Assembly: GCA_018697195.1 (NCBI GenBank)
Contig: JAGMWU010000138.1
Coordinates: 36,001 to 100,000 of the forward strand
Source: Certhia americana
Lineage: Eukaryota; Chordata; Aves; Passeriformes; Certhiidae
Direction of reading: 5' to 3'
DNA: 64,000 bases
Part shown: positions 35,347-47,369 of the stretch, in pieces
How positions within the stretch are numbered: position 1 is the stretch's first letter
How the letters are laid out: every line of letters begins with the position of its first letter
Position numbers and translations under genes: made by a program
The notes under the pieces: generated by a model
Databases searched by the model: none
Told to the model about the DNA's origin: nothing
Seen by the model: only the letters and a program-made list of their open reading frames with translations

Positions 35347-35457
35347 CTTATGGAAGTGACGGGGAAAAACCAGGATGAGTGCATAGTGGCACTACATGAT
35401 TGTAATGGGGACATGAACAGAGCAATTAACATATTGCTGGAAGGAAGTTCAGACACG
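35347..35457 (+). CDS. UBAP2: UBAP2 exon: UBA domain, second half
   Basis: Thirty-seven codons, phase 0 to phase 0, acceptor CTTACTGCCAG and donor ACG|GTAAGG. They encode LMEVTGKNQDECIVALHDCN and the following GDMNRAINILLEG, i.e. helices 2 and 3 of the UBA fold with the conserved TGKNQDEC and HDCNGD motifs. The block is almost identical to vertebrate UBAP2, which argues for constraint. Confidence 0.95.
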
Positions 35458-38400
35458 GTAAGGTTTTGCTTTCTTATTAAGCTGTTCTTTTTGTTTCCAC
35501 TTCTTAGAAGTGATTGGGAAAGTCACATTTTGGAAGCTTTCAATTTTCATGCCTCCAAATTCTTTTGAAGGAAATGGAGACCAGGACAGCTTTTCTGCTG
35601 CGTGCATACCTTAGACTAGGCTGAACCTTGAAAATGTTATAGGTGTTTAGCTGGTTTCTTGCAGAATCTTTTGGTTTTCATTTGCATACAATAATTTTAA
35701 CTCTGCAGAAGAAGTCATTGCTCTGTCAGACAGGCCTGTTTTTTTCTCCAATGTTTGTAGCACCTCCCAAGCATGAGACCTGAGTCTAAGTGTTTGCCTC
35801 AAAGGATAATCTTTATAAACCTAAAGCATAGGTAGATATTTTAAGTTGTGCAGCTTATGTAGGTTTGCATTGCCAGTATTGAATTTGGAGATTTCCACAT
35901 CTGAAAGTTGCATTGACAGCACTACTAATGGCAAAAGAAGATACAAGTATCCTTTCACTGTTGTTCATTTGCATAACTTCATTGAAAACCAGAAAGAGGA
36001 GACTAAAAAATGTGTATATAACAACAAATAATGTTGCTTAGAATGTTGCACAGAGCAATTTTCTATCCCAAGAGATACCAGGAAAATGTCTTGCTGCAGC
36101 TCAAGCTTTTGTTGGAGGGACTTCTTACAGTTTGTCCAAGACAGTAAACTAGATTCCATCACATCTAAATTGGGAAAGAAACCTGGACTTCCTTTCTTAA
36201 TGCTGAATGTTCAGTATTTCCTGTGATTTGTCAGGATGTGTGGTCTGTCTTATTGTTAATGAGGAAACCCAGCCCCACACACCTTAAATCTGGAACACAT
36301 GCTGTTCTGACTGAGAGGACTTTCTTTCCTATCCCTTTATCATTTATCAGGGTTGAGGTCATCTAAAACAGAAATATATAATACTGAAGAAACTGTCAAG
36401 TTGGGAATAGAAGAGAGCATCTCATGATTAAATCTGTGTTGGAAATGTGCTGGTTTTGTGTTCTTTTGTACTTCTCATATTTGCCATTTTCTAGTTGAAA
36501 ATAGTTTTCTGACTGATAGAGAATTTTAAATACTTCCTTACTTTAGCAAATTTTTTATAAGGGATCATGGCATGGAATAAACTTTCTGAATTCATTTATC
36601 AATTAGAAGCAGCATATCCATATATTGCTCTTTTGACAAGTCTCTCTGAACCCACTGCACTTTGTAGACAAAATGCAACTCAAATACAGAGAACTTGAAG
36701 GACTCAAGAAGGAGGGAGTATTAATTAGAAGGGGTTCTTGTCAGTGTGAATAAACTTATTCTTTATGCAAATTTGTGGGCCTCCAACTTGAAGGCCATTA
36801 TATTCCAGAACATATTTTTTTTTTTTTTTTTTTTAGTTTCACTCTGCTTTGATGCACTGGAAGGTTTTTTTACCTTATTTGGAAGAAGATGTATCTATCC
36901 AAATTGAGGAATCAAAAGAAGAAGGAGTGATAGCTAGAATGTCCATTTATAATTTCTTTGGTACTCTGCCAGTTTTGTCTTTTTTTAAAATGCTGTAATA
37001 TTTAAGGCTTTATGCTCCGTGACTGTTAGTCTTTATGAAGACTTCACTTGCAAGAGTTGTGTCAGTATGTCTTTGGATAGACAGAGGCTTGTGGATGAGA
37101 GTTGAGAAGGGCATGTTTCTTTGCCCAAGACTTCTATTCATTTAACTTCCTACAGTCATAAGATCCATTTTATGTCTGACCATGTGTTACTTCCTAAACC
37201 TTTTAAGATAGAACAAAGGGGACCTTTCAGATTATTCTTCTTTCCATCTAAGACCAGGCCAGCAAGGTAGCTTCTGTTACATATTTTTGAAGGTCATGCC
37301 CATAGCTGTCATTTGGGTTGCCTCTGGCATCCTCAGCTGAAATTGTAAGGGAGCTAATTGATTGCAAAAAGAGACAGCTTCAGTAGTCTGTGATGGATTC
37401 CCATGCCCAGAGGTAGCGTCATACTGTATCTCAAAGGACATGCCCAACTTTTTGAGGCTTTCCTCAAAATTATACTGTGGGAAAGCATGAATCCGATGCT
37501 TTCATAATCATCCTTTTACTGATCCTTCCTAAGTCATATAAAACCTTACTGAGGAGAGGCTGCTTCCTCTTCAGCTTTGCAGACTCATCCAGTTTTGGGT
37601 ATTTCTTGAAATGGTTCAAGATTTTTGGCACCATGCCCATCAGTAAAATAGTGCATTCTGAAATTTATAGATTTGGTTCTTCAGTTGTCAGTGCAGGTTG
37701 GGTTTTTTTCTCTTGTGAAATAGCTAAAGTTTTAGGAGTATTTTAGTACATAATACAATTACATAGGCTATGGCAGACGAAGCCATGTGATACCTACTGG
37801 GGGAAACGGTTTTCTGCCTCACAAATAATGTGGTGTTGCTCAAACACAGTTTTGTACTTCTAATCTGTGCTGCCTGTGCTTCACTTAAGTTGGTTTATGG
37901 CGATATAGTCTTCTATACTGGGGATGAAATTGCAGAGTGATTTCAGCCTTCTTTCTCACCTATATCATGTAAAAAAAACCCCAAACAAACCAACTATTCT
38001 TTTAGTACTTATTGTCTCAAAGGAGGTACTGAAACACTGAATTTACACTTGTAAACTGCTTTGTTACCTGCTTTCTCAATAGAATTAGTTTCCTCGATTC
38101 TAGGCATCTTGGACTATCTGTTCATTGCCTACTTTGTGAGGGCTGCTGAGTTGCTGTTGACTGAATTGAGAAGAGAGAGGACAGGACCTGAAACTATTGA
38201 TAGCCAACCTTTTTTGTTGAATGCAGGTGCTTGTCAGAGGTCATGGCTTTTTGTAGTGCTTCACAGTTGATGCTGTCTCATTTGCATGTGCAATTTTATC
38301 TCTCAAATACCTTACCTAGACTAAAAGCTCCTAGAGATGTGAGTATATACATAGACCTATCTGCCATCTTAATGGTTTGCACGTAATACCTTTCTTCTTT

Positions 38401-39068
38401 CTTTTGCAGCTAACAGCTCAATAGACTAACCATGTAATTGCATAATATGAGTTGCTGTGCTATTCTTGATGAGTGTTTTAGTTGTTTTGTTTTCAATTTT
38501 TATAGAGCTGATATGATCCCTGAATTTATTTTAAAGATGGAATTTATTATTAAAGCTAAAGCTCCAGTTTTCCCAAGTTATTGTTTTGCCATTCTGTCTC
38601 TTGGTGCTTGAATTCTAGTACATCTGGATAGTGGTTCCCCCTGGCTACTTACTTACTGTCTATTGTTCCATGATACTTATAAGCATTTTTTCATTTCCTT
38701 TGGAGAAAAGGATAGCTCTGTACATGCTCCCTTGCTAGATTTATGGAGGTAGTTGAGAAGGAAACTGTTGCTTGCTTTGCAGATTTTCTGTGTTGTGGTC
38801 ATATCTAGGCTTCCTTGAACTAGTAAAAGTCCATTATAGCCAGAAATATTTTGGATTCTCACATTCCATAAGAAAATCCAACTTTAAAAACTTGTTTCTT
38901 TTTCATTTCTTTCAAAAAATACAACTTATATTTCCATTTGTATCAGTGTAATATGAATGTATGGCTGGTTTTTTTCCCATGAACTGGAGGGATGTGAGAT
39001 AGAAGCATACATTGAGAGCGGTCTCTTCCTTTTTGACTTTTGTATCTAATTCTATTCTATCCAAATAG
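35458..39068 (+). other. UBAP2 intron
   Basis: 3.6 kb of AT-rich intron with a poly-T run near 36812-36834. No transposon or other gene recognised. Confidence 0.5.
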
Positions 39069-39222
39069 ACTTCTTGGGAGACTGTAGGGGGAAAGAAGAA
39101 AAACTTTGGAAAAGAAGGTTTGGAAAACAAAGAGAACAGAGAGAAACGAGGGGACAGAGAAATGAGTCATGGATGGGGAAATTCCAACAGATGGAGAAGA
39201 GGAGGCAGCCGTGGCCGAGAGT
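39069..39222 (+). CDS. UBAP2: UBAP2 exon: linker and start of Arg/Gly-rich region
   Basis: 154 bases: 51 codons plus one base (ends phase 1). Acceptor CTATCCAAATAG ends at 39068; donor T|GTATGT begins at 39223. It encodes TSWETVGGKKKNFGKEGLEN, then a highly charged stretch and RRGGSRGRE. The TSWETVG block and the basic, Gly/Arg-rich end are typical of UBAP2. The donor has T before GT, which is weak at -1 but keeps the frame: the split codon becomes Phe with the next exon, as expected from the family REFR pattern. Confidence 0.92.
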
Positions 39223-40763
39223 GTATGTATAGGAGTTCATTTTTAAAGATTCAGACACTTTTTTTTTGCAGCTGAAACTGGTTGAGTTAAGAGCAAGTGC
39301 TTAATGGAGTAAAGTCTGTCCAAGCTATAGCTCAGCACTGAGAGGTCATAACCTGTTTATGCAACAGGTATGCTCGATCTGTCTGTGACTTGGTTTTGGG
39401 ATGGTCTGTGTTTATTCAGAGACACTAAATTTAAATTTCTGTCCTTTTTTAATTGATCTTGTACAAATTGCTGTTGTTTTTTAAGTTTTAGAATTGACTC
39501 TCTGTAAAACTGCTTGAGAAGCAAGTATGTTAAGTATGTTGCTGCACAGCTGATACACTTTTTTTTCTTTTAATGAAAAAATTATCCAGCTTTGATTTCA
39601 TCTCCTTTTATGAGTGGGAGAACCTGAAGATGTTCTCATCTTTTTATAAAGGGGATTGAAAAGACTGGGATCATTATTACTCTCTAGCATATGTTACTCA
39701 TAAGCCAACCAAAGGTGAGTTTCTACAACACAGAAAGTTCTTTGTGGGTTAAAATGTTTAAAATTTTTCTTCAGCTTATACAGGTGCAAAAATACGTTGT
39801 ACAAAAGCAAACTGATATTTCCAAGTTAGGTAGCATCACATTAGATTGCCATTGGATGCACATTGCTTTTTTCTCTTTACATTTTATCAGCAGTATCAAA
39901 GCTATATAAATTGCCTGTAAGAGCCATACGTACTGATAGATGAGCAGAGAAACACCAATGAAAAAATGTTTAGCTTTTGACTTAAAAGCAGGAAAAAAAT
40001 TTATATTAGCTAATTCTTTTAATTATTGTAATATCTTCAAATATTGTGCCAGTGAAGATATTGCAAGTCTTTGTAAAATAATGTCAAAATTAGGAAAAAA
40101 TAGTAATAAAACTTGCAGCTATGCTTAGAAAAATTGAAATCAGATCCATCAAAATGAAAGTGACCTGGCAGGAGGAATTTTTCCAATAGCAATGATGGAG
40201 TCTTAAAAAGAAAAAGAAATATTAAAAAATAAGCTTTGAGAACCTTTTTACTTGCGCAAAAAGTACTGGGATGTTGGCATGATGGTACAGGCTAAAAGGC
40301 ATTTTGCTGTTTAGCTTCATTCTGGTTAGAAATAGACTTTCTGTGAAGGGAAGACTTGCCACCAGGATTTTGTGTTGCTCAGCCTTTTGAGGGAGATATG
40401 TGAGCTGACAAGGACCTCAGGAGAGGGCTGGTGATGGTGAAACAGGATTCCCCTGTCCCTTTGGATATTTATTGGAGGTTTCAGATCTGCCACTTTCCAG
40501 CTGAAGAGCTCACATTTCACTCTTTCAATTCTCTGTTAAAAATGCAGCCTGCCTCTGTTCATTTCAATTCAGGAGAGCCCTGAAGCAAAATTTTTGACAG
40601 AGCAAGATGCTGCTTGTCTCTTTCTGGAAACTGGAATTAAAGATTTTTTTCAAGTTGTTACCAAATCTTGATATCTCCTCCCAGTGCAAACATTATTGGT
40701 TTTGTTGCTGCCATTAGGAAAAGTTGTGGAGTACAAAATCTCAACAGTGTTTTAAGTGGTCAG

Positions 40764-40801
<38 letters not shown>

Positions 40802-41277
40802 CTTTCCATCAAAGAGACAGCAATCTTTTGGAGTACTTCCTCAGGAGTTTTCTGTGAAGTAGTTAAGGTGCAGTGCATAGTGCTTTTCTAATGCCTCACC
40901 TTCACCTGGTTGTTATCCTTCTAATTTTAAATACAGAGGAAAGTTGTTTTAAGTTTCCCTGGTTGTACAGGTATACGGTATGGGCAGACAAAAGAGTTGG
41001 TGTTCTTGATTGTCCCTTATTCTTTCACTGTTGCCACACAGCCTGACCCAACAGAAGTGTGTCTGCTGAAGGGCATTTTCCTCTTAGATATTTTGCTTCC
41101 TAATGGTCTAGTGCAAAGTAAACATAACTTGTTTGTAGCTAGGCCGCCAAAGAAGAGGGGTGACTGACATCTGTTAATCAGCCCACTTTAAAATCTTGCC
41201 TTTTTTTTGAGGCTTAGGTTAAGCAGATGGCTATACTGTCTCATATGTGAGTCTCTTAAGCTGTCCTCTCTCCGCAG
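39223..41277 (+). other. UBAP2 intron with long poly-T
   Basis: Intron sequence with a pure poly-T tract at about 40766-40799. Nothing else recognised. Confidence 0.55.
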
Positions 41278-41355
41278 TCAGAGCTGAAGAGAATGGAGTG
41301 GACAACAATCAAGGAGACAGGCCTTCAGACCATGGGAAACGTAACCATGGGAGAG
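41278..41355 (+). CDS. UBAP2: UBAP2 exon: charged linker
   Basis: 78 bases between acceptor CTCTCTCCGCAG and donor GAG|GTGAGA. Completing the split codon from the previous exon, it encodes RAEENGVDNNQGDRPSDHGK and RNHGR, ending in phase 1. This fits the UBAP2 segment between the UBA-proximal linker and the GRGRG-rich part. The frame is unbroken. It is followed by the longest intron of the window (21.5 kb), where most nested ERVs lie. Confidence 0.92.
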
Positions 41356-42630
41356 GTGAGATGGTAGTATTGGTGCAGGACTGGCACCAATGATTTCATA
41401 TCCTGAAATCAGTCTCCCATTTATTTCTTCTTTTTAAGCATTTGTTTGGTTATCCTTTGATTCCATGAGCATTTCATCCACCTTCAATTTAGGTACATTC
41501 CTTTCCCTTGCCCCTTGTTATGTCTTGATCTTAGAACAATTTAAAAGAATTGACACAAGATTACTTCTATGGTAATTTCCCGCGTAGCAGACTTGTGTGC
41601 TCTGGCTATGGAGAGCTGTTTTCCTAGATTGATTCATGTCAGCCTTTTGAAAGTGGGAGTATGCTGGGCTCCACAGGATGTACCTTGGAGCAGGAGAGCA
41701 CAAGATTCCATCTGTATGGCTCTCAGGGAAGGATTTGATGTGTACTTGTGTTGTTTCTTTGGGGTAGATCTGGTTGTCAGGGTTGCCTTCTGTTTTTGGT
41801 AGCCAATCAGAGAAAGTACAAGCTACCTTCAAGGCTTTTCAGTTAGAGAAGGAATTCAGCATAGAGGACTTGATGAGAAGAACTGTGGAAAAAGAATATT
41901 GCAGTCTTAGGTACAACAATCTTATCCTGTAGAAGAGATAGGAAAGGTGTTGATAATGGATTTGATGTGGAATAAAGGGATGTGTAGTTGGTTTGATTTT
42001 CATGGGTTGAAGTGGAAAGAGGCTTGTTTCTTCTAAGAGCAGGAGGAATGAAAATTAGTAACTTCAGTACAGTGCATATTGTGTGAGGAAGTGAATATTA
42101 AATGAGTTAAATTGAGAAAGTGCATAGCAGAGCTAATGTATTTAAGTAATGTCTGATTGGTAAAAAATTCTGCCTTCAAAAGGCTCTCTTCTTTGGAATA
42201 TTCAGTAATGAGGCATTCAAAGACAGGCACATCCAACTTGATTGCCTCCAGATCTGCATCTTGAAGGAATGGAAACATGCAAAGACATGTAGCTTCCAAA
42301 GGATGGCAAAAATAACTCAGTTGTACCTGTGAATCAGCAAATACGAAATGGTTTGTGTAGAGAAGTAGCCTTGCAGGGGAGGGTGTGGTATAGTTCACAG
42401 CTAGTTTTTTTGGTATGTTAGCACTGTTAATAGATGGAATGTAAGTATTTCAGTTAATTGTTTTATAAAATAATCCTTTATACTCAAATTATAAAGGTAG
42501 GAGTTTTTAAAATTGTTGAGTGAAACTTAGAGGTTAACTTTAAATGCAGTCTGTTTTTTGCTTTGTAACCTTATGAACAATACACTGCTTTTGTTGTCAA
42601 CACTGTAGCTCTCTAGATAAATATCATGTC
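41356..42630 (+). other. UBAP2 large intron, 5' part
   Basis: No feature recognised up to the LTR at 42631; the last part may belong to the 5' LTR of the ERVL that follows, but I cannot show this. Confidence 0.45.
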
Positions 42631-43799
42631 TGTCTTGGTTTGAAGGACAGGTGTCTGCTAAGGAAGGCAGGAGCCTCCCTTGGAATGGAGAATGTAAACA
42701 CTCTCCCTCCAAATTACTATAATTTTGAAATTAAGGGATTCTCAGGCAAAGATATGGGAATAAGAATAACAGTTCTTTATTAGGAGAATTAAAATAAAAA
42801 TGCAGTAATATAAAACAAACAAAACCCCTTGACAGAGTCAGAATACAACCTGACACCCTGTGGGTCAGGGTGTTGGTAGCAGTCTGATTAAATGGTGGCT
42901 GCAATCCTGAAGTGGCAGATGTGGTTCTGTTGAAGCAATGATCCTGTAGAAAGGTGGAGTTCTTTTGCTGAAGGTCCATTGGTGGTGATAGATGGGCCTG
43001 GTCTTCCTCTGGGAATCCAGCGGAGAAAAGTCTGCTTTGGTGTGCCGAATCTCAGATTTTTATCCAGGTAGGAATGCTTGGCTCCTCCCCCTGGATGGAG
43101 CATTTCTCAATGGGATGATGTAAGTTTATCAGTCATGCAGTGAGACTCAATTGCCCATTAGTGGAAGATAACTTCCTGGAGGGAGGATGGGTTGTGGTGA
43201 TGCCTTCTCGAGGCTGACCTGGAACAGAGATTAGACAGGGCAAAAGGATAAAGTGGGTATTTATTAAAAGGTCTCAATGGGTACACCTGGGCCACACAAG
43301 GGTCCAGCTGGACCACACCCAAGATGCACCCCAAAGTGGTCACAAAATGGCCCCCCACATCAAGAGGTCTCACATTTTTATAAGTTCTGGTTCATTAGCA
43401 TATTAGAACCAATTGTCCAACCATAGCTTTGGGTTATGAAACTCCGTCCTCCTCATTTTTTCTTCTCACTCCACTGTTCTTTTCATTCCTGGACCTAAAA
43501 GTTGTCCTTGATATCAAACTAGAGAAGGAATTGTTTTGTCTATCTACATCACAAAGAGAGCTTAGTAGTACTTAATATGAGACCTAAAACTACTCACTGA
43601 AACAGCACAGAGTCCAAAAAACCCAAAAAAAACAACAGCTAAACCCCAAGGCATCAGTGGAAGAGAGAAAGAAAACTGCCCCAGCTGGTTTTTTAACAGC
43701 TGGCCTATTAACAGAGGATTACCCCACCCCCACCCCAATTTCAACAGATGGTGATAGAATACATGCTTCTGGTTATATCTTGCACCACAACCCAAGACA
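42631..43799 (-). mobile_element. Solo LTR, TGTCTTGGTTT family (copy 3), itself interrupted
   Basis: Starts TGTCTTGGTTTGAAGG and ends CCACAACCCAAGACA, with the family blocks CCTCCCTTGGAATGGA and AATAACAGTTCTTTATTAGG. On the minus strand AATAAAG and a TATA-like GGATAAAAAT are in the right order for an LTR in minus orientation. It is split by another LTR at 43198-43656 with a GTGG duplication. Without that insert it would be about 706 bp, like copy 2 (719 bp). Confidence 0.8.
43198..43656 (-). mobile_element. Solo LTR with TGATGCCTT/AAGGCATCA ends (copy 1, TSD GTGG)
   Basis: 459 bp with perfect 9-base inverted termini and GTGG duplications at 43194-43197 and 43657-43660. On the minus strand there is a TATA box (TTATAAAAAT, near 43373-43382) and AATAAATACC (near 43257-43266), setting the orientation. 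A 4-bp duplication suggests a gamma-type element. Confidence 0.88.
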
Positions 43800-44193
43800 C
43801 TAGGTTGTTATTCTATACTACTCATATCACTGCCAGGGGATAGAGCTAAGGGATTCTCACTTCTAAGAAGGAGGAGGGGCATGGTTTATGGTTGGGAAGA
43901 AAAAGATGGCACATGGAGTGTCCCCCCACCATTTTGTTCATTGTATCGGGAGTTACGCAATGTGGGGATTTTTTTGGTTTTTTTGCATGCAAATCACCCT
44001 CTTTTTGTACACTTTTGTTAGTAGTATTGTTGCTGTTACTCTTCATTTTCTTATCACATTGCTTTTTCCAGTAAATAGTTTTTTCACAACCCATAATCTC
44101 TGCCCTTCTTATCTCCCACTGAAGGGGAGGAGTGAGTAGGGGGGAGAATGGGACACACTCTAAATTAAGGAGTGCTGCTCCTAAACCATGCCA
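43800..44193 (+). mobile_element. ERVL 5' LTR, 3' part
   Basis: Ends CTAAACCATGCCA and contains AGTAAATAGTTTTTTCACAA and ACTGAAGGGGAGGAGTGAGT, the U5 pattern of avian ERVL LTRs. It is the same family as the minus-strand LTR at 21637-22823. ERVL gag follows on the same strand, so this is taken as the 5' LTR of that provirus. Its 5' end is unclear because of the LTR inserted at 42631-43799. Confidence 0.6.
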
Positions 44194-44259
44194 GCCTTTA
44201 ATTGGCATTCAGTGTCAGGCATGAAGGGTTGAGATAACAGACTTGCCCAGAGTAGGTGG

Positions 44260-45714
44260 GAAGCAATTTTGTTCTAAGACTTTGTTGTATTATGTATGGA
44301 GCCACTGGGCACAATGTTGCTTGGTCTGTTCACATGGTTGTGGTACCTAACCCTGTATGTGTTTCTGTATATGCAGTATGTCCCCATCACAGTGCTCCTT
44401 CTCAGAGCAGGGATAAGGATCAGGATTGCTTTGTTGCTGTACTGTGCGATAGCAGTTTATGATATGATAACATCAAGGGCAATGAGGGTCATTAGGGATG
44501 TGTCTTCAGTGCTGCTCTCCTGCCATGGCCTTGGGTGCTACCAAATTCATTAATAATTGTACCCAGCCTGTGGGGGAAACAGGGAAGGATGATTTTCCCC
44601 AGCTTTTTACTCCCTTTTCTTCCTTCAGGCCTGTTACAACAGCTTTTGAGAATTTTGAATTTCCTTTGGATGTTAAAGTCTCTTTTTGCTAAGTCTGCCA
44701 GGTCTCCTCTGTGTGGTCTACACCATGTTCAGAATCAAGAAAGTGTTATCTAGGGAAGGTATTCAGAGATCTGCCACATGGGTGGATGGTTAGTCATGAG
44801 TGGCATGGAATGTGTGAGAAAATGAGCCAGTCTGGGGGGGAAATTCTCTGCTCCAAGGGTTTGGAAGTTCACCCCTGACCAAGTATAGGACCCTGTTAAA
44901 GTGACAGAATATTTGCAAGGACAATGCTGTGACCACTCCACAGAAGAGCAACTTGTTGCAGTGTGCTGGGCCCTGGCTACTATTTATTGGACACTGCTTG
45001 TCACTACACAGCACCCTCAGGGGGAAGAGGAGGACAGCAGAGCAACTGACACTGTGGCCACTCAAACTGCAGTTGAACCAGAGGAACAACCCATGCTGGT
45101 AACAGTCATACCTATACAGAAAAAGAAATCCAAGAGGAAATAATTGCACTTAGTGAGGGTTGAAGATGAAGCAGGGCCCTCAGATCAAAAGGAAGAGGCA
45201 GGGCCAGAGATAATCACCCGCTCCCTATCCCTGGGTGAGTTGTGAGATATGTGATAAGATTTCAGCTGTGCATTGGGTGAGCCCATGGTGACCTGGCTGC
45301 TCTGATACTGGGGTATGGTGGCCCATGATATGAAACTAGATGGTAGCCAAGCAACTGGGATCCCTGTCCCAGGATGTGTGCATTGACCAGAAAATTAGGA
45401 AGAAGACAGAAACTCTCAGCCTCTAGAGGTGACTCCTGTCAAGAGTGAGGGAAAGGTATTCTCTCAAAAATGTTCTAATAGTGCACTCAACCAGGTCAAA
45501 TGCAATGCAGCAAGGTATCCAGTACCTGAGAGAATTAGCTGTGCTGGAGGTACTCTATGTGGATTCAAATAATGAGCAGTCTCCTGTAGATACAGATGAG
45601 GTCCAGCGTACACAATACATGTGGCAGAAGTGCCTACGGAGTATGCCATCATCGTATGCCAATTCACTGGCAGTGATATCAAGGAAAGAAGGAGAACAAA
45701 CAGTGCTTCAGGTG
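44260..45714 (+). pseudogene. ERVL gag remnant
   Basis: Gag-like reading with several frameshifts. Recognisable blocks are HNVAWSVHMVVVPNPVC (44309-44359), SRAMRVIRDVSSVLL (about 44473-44517), EEQLVAVCWALATIY (about 44946-44990), KKKSKRK (45120-45140), EIITRSLSLGEL (about 45206-45241) and a last open part at 45445-45720 with GIQYLRELAVLEVLY and SSYANSLAVI. These blocks follow the order of gag-like frames known from avian ERVL proviruses. The link to RT at 45715 is a deletion, as most of the protease and fingers/palm region is missing. Confidence 0.75.
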
Positions 45715-45858
45715 ACTACCTAAATGGCAACAGACATAGTCAACAAAATAGCAGCTATGTCCCCACCAACCAGCAAGAAGGACACACAAGCTTTCCTAGG
45801 CACCGTGGGTTTTTGGAGGCAGCATATTCCAGATTACAGTCAGATTGTAAATCCACTC
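45715..45858 (+). pseudogene. ERVL pol: RT thumb-proximal piece
   Basis: Encodes FLGTVGFWRQHIPDY (about 45801-45845), the RT segment after the catalytic palm in ERVL and related retroviruses. The reading stops at 45858, where the minus-strand provirus is inserted. It continues at 51592 and 52785. Confidence 0.85.
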
Positions 45859-46561
45859 TGAGGGAGAACATACTGATACCTTCTTGAGGTTGACCTGGAA
45901 CAGAGACTAGACAGAGCAAAAGGATAAAGTAGGTATTTATTAAAAGGCCTCAATGGGTACACCTGGGTTGCACAAGAGTCCAGCCAGACCACACCCAAGA
46001 TGCACCCCAAAATGGTCACAAAATGGACAACTGATGACAAGGTCTCACACTTTTATAAGTTCTGGTCTATTAGCATATTAGAATCAATTGTCCAACCATA
46101 GCTTCATGTTATGAAGCTCTATCCTTCTTGTTTTTTCTTCTCACTTGACCATTGTTTTTGTTCTTGGGCCTGAAAGTTGTCCTTGGTATCAAACTAGAGA
46201 AGGAATTGTTTTGTCTACTCGGTGAAGAGAGCTTAGTAGCACTTAATACGAAACCTAAAACTACTCACCAAAACAGCACAGTCTAAAAAATATAATAGCT
46301 AAAACTTAAGGCATCAATACAACCAACCTCATGAATGACTCCAAGCACCATTGACTTGTTGTTCTTCTATACAACCTTTTATACCATTCATCCTACATGC
46401 ATTACACCTGTGTGACTCCTTCACCCTTCAGTGATTGGTCCATACCCCTCAGCATTCCAAGTCTCTACCTTCAACACTGCTCACCTGTCTTACACAGCTG
46501 TAGTCCATTAGGCTGATGAGGCTCAGCCACCACCCCAATCACCACAAACTGTGTGCCTACA
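45859..46561 (-). mobile_element. 3' LTR of the host-gene-carrying provirus (interrupted)
   Basis: Matches 51332-51591 from TGAGGGAGAACATA to GTGTGCCTACA, apart from a younger LTR inserted at 45874-46316. Without the insert it is about 256 bp. On the minus strand it starts TGTAGGCACACAG directly after the polypurine tract AAAGAAAAAAAGGGGGAAT (46562-46580) and has a TATA box (TATAAAAGG) near 46378. Rough reading gives on the order of 10% difference between the two LTRs, so the insertion is old. Confidence 0.88.
45874..46316 (-). mobile_element. Solo LTR with TGATACCTT/AAGGCATCA ends (copy 2, TSD ATAC)
   Basis: 443-bp relative of 43198-43656, inserted in the 3' LTR of the provirus. Target duplications ATAC lie at 45870-45873 and 46317-46320. 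The 5' end has one change relative to copy 1. TATAAAAG and AATAAATACC lie on the minus strand. Confidence 0.88.
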
Positions 46562-47185
46562 ATTCCCCCTTTTTTTCTTTTTAAATCAATGCCATGTCTA
46601 CCAACCCTCTATAGGGCCTCTGCAAAAGAAATAGTAAACATGGTACTAGTATTATTTTATATATATTCTACTAGCTCTGGAGTGCATCCATGTACTGACC
46701 TTGATTCATTTCCCAAACTAATATCATGTCATCAAAGTTTTTATACTTATACCTATGGAATTAACTTTCATACCTTTGCCTACAGAATATTAACAAAGAT
46801 TAACGGCTGCAATTCACAAATATAACATATATGTTTCACCAGCAAATAAACACATTGTATTGAATAATCAGACTGCTCTGTCTCTAGCTCCCACTGCTGC
46901 TTTAGTAAATTCTCTTGTTCCTTTTTCATTTTTTGTTACTTTTATCTTCTATCTGCTGAAGTAATGTCTCTGCTTGCTGCTTCTCTCCCTCTTGTCTTGT
47001 TCTTTTCAACACTTCCCCTTGTGCAGTTTTGTACTCGTTTTCATAAAATCCATCCATAGTTGTGAGGGCAAGACTGTTCCCACTCTTTGGTAATTGGCAC
47101 AACTGCATTTTATCAGAGGCAAGACTGCCTTCATCACTATCTCTATCCACCCTCCTACAACTCCCCCTTTCTTTTTAAATTACAA
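46562..47185 (-). other. 3' untranslated-like region with two polypurine tracts
   Basis: On the minus strand a block with ACAATGTGTTT and ending TTTAAAAAGAAAGGGGGAGTT (about 47345 down to 47158) is followed by a 75-codon open frame (47150-46926). A second, diverged copy of the same kind of block (about 46870 down to 46562) ends in the polypurine tract that abuts the LTR. This looks like a partial duplication of the 3' end of the provirus. The open frame (SDEGSLASDKMQLCQL, then EGEKQQAETLLQQIEDK) is charged and coil-like; I do not recognise it. Confidence 0.5.
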
Positions 47186-47369
47186 AATTGCAGCATTTCT
47201 ATAAGGACATGTTTAGGTAAATGGATATTATGACATATTCACATATTTCATGTAGGACTAATAGGTAGAAAGACATGTTTAAATACAACACATAGGTTTT
47301 ATTAAGAAAGAAACACATTGTACTGATTATTTAGCTTTCGATATTTTTGCTTTTATGCTACTAGTCCCA

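Noticed and set aside
43198..46316. A provirus bounded by the two TGATGCC...GGCATCA LTRs
   Set aside because: Each copy has its own 4-bp target duplication (GTGG and ATAC) and the sequence between them is ERVL on the opposite strand, so these are two solo LTRs.
46926..47150. 75-codon minus frame as env of the giantin-carrying provirus
   Set aside because: No signal peptide, anchor or envelope motif; charged coil-like composition. Kept only as unrecognised sequence.
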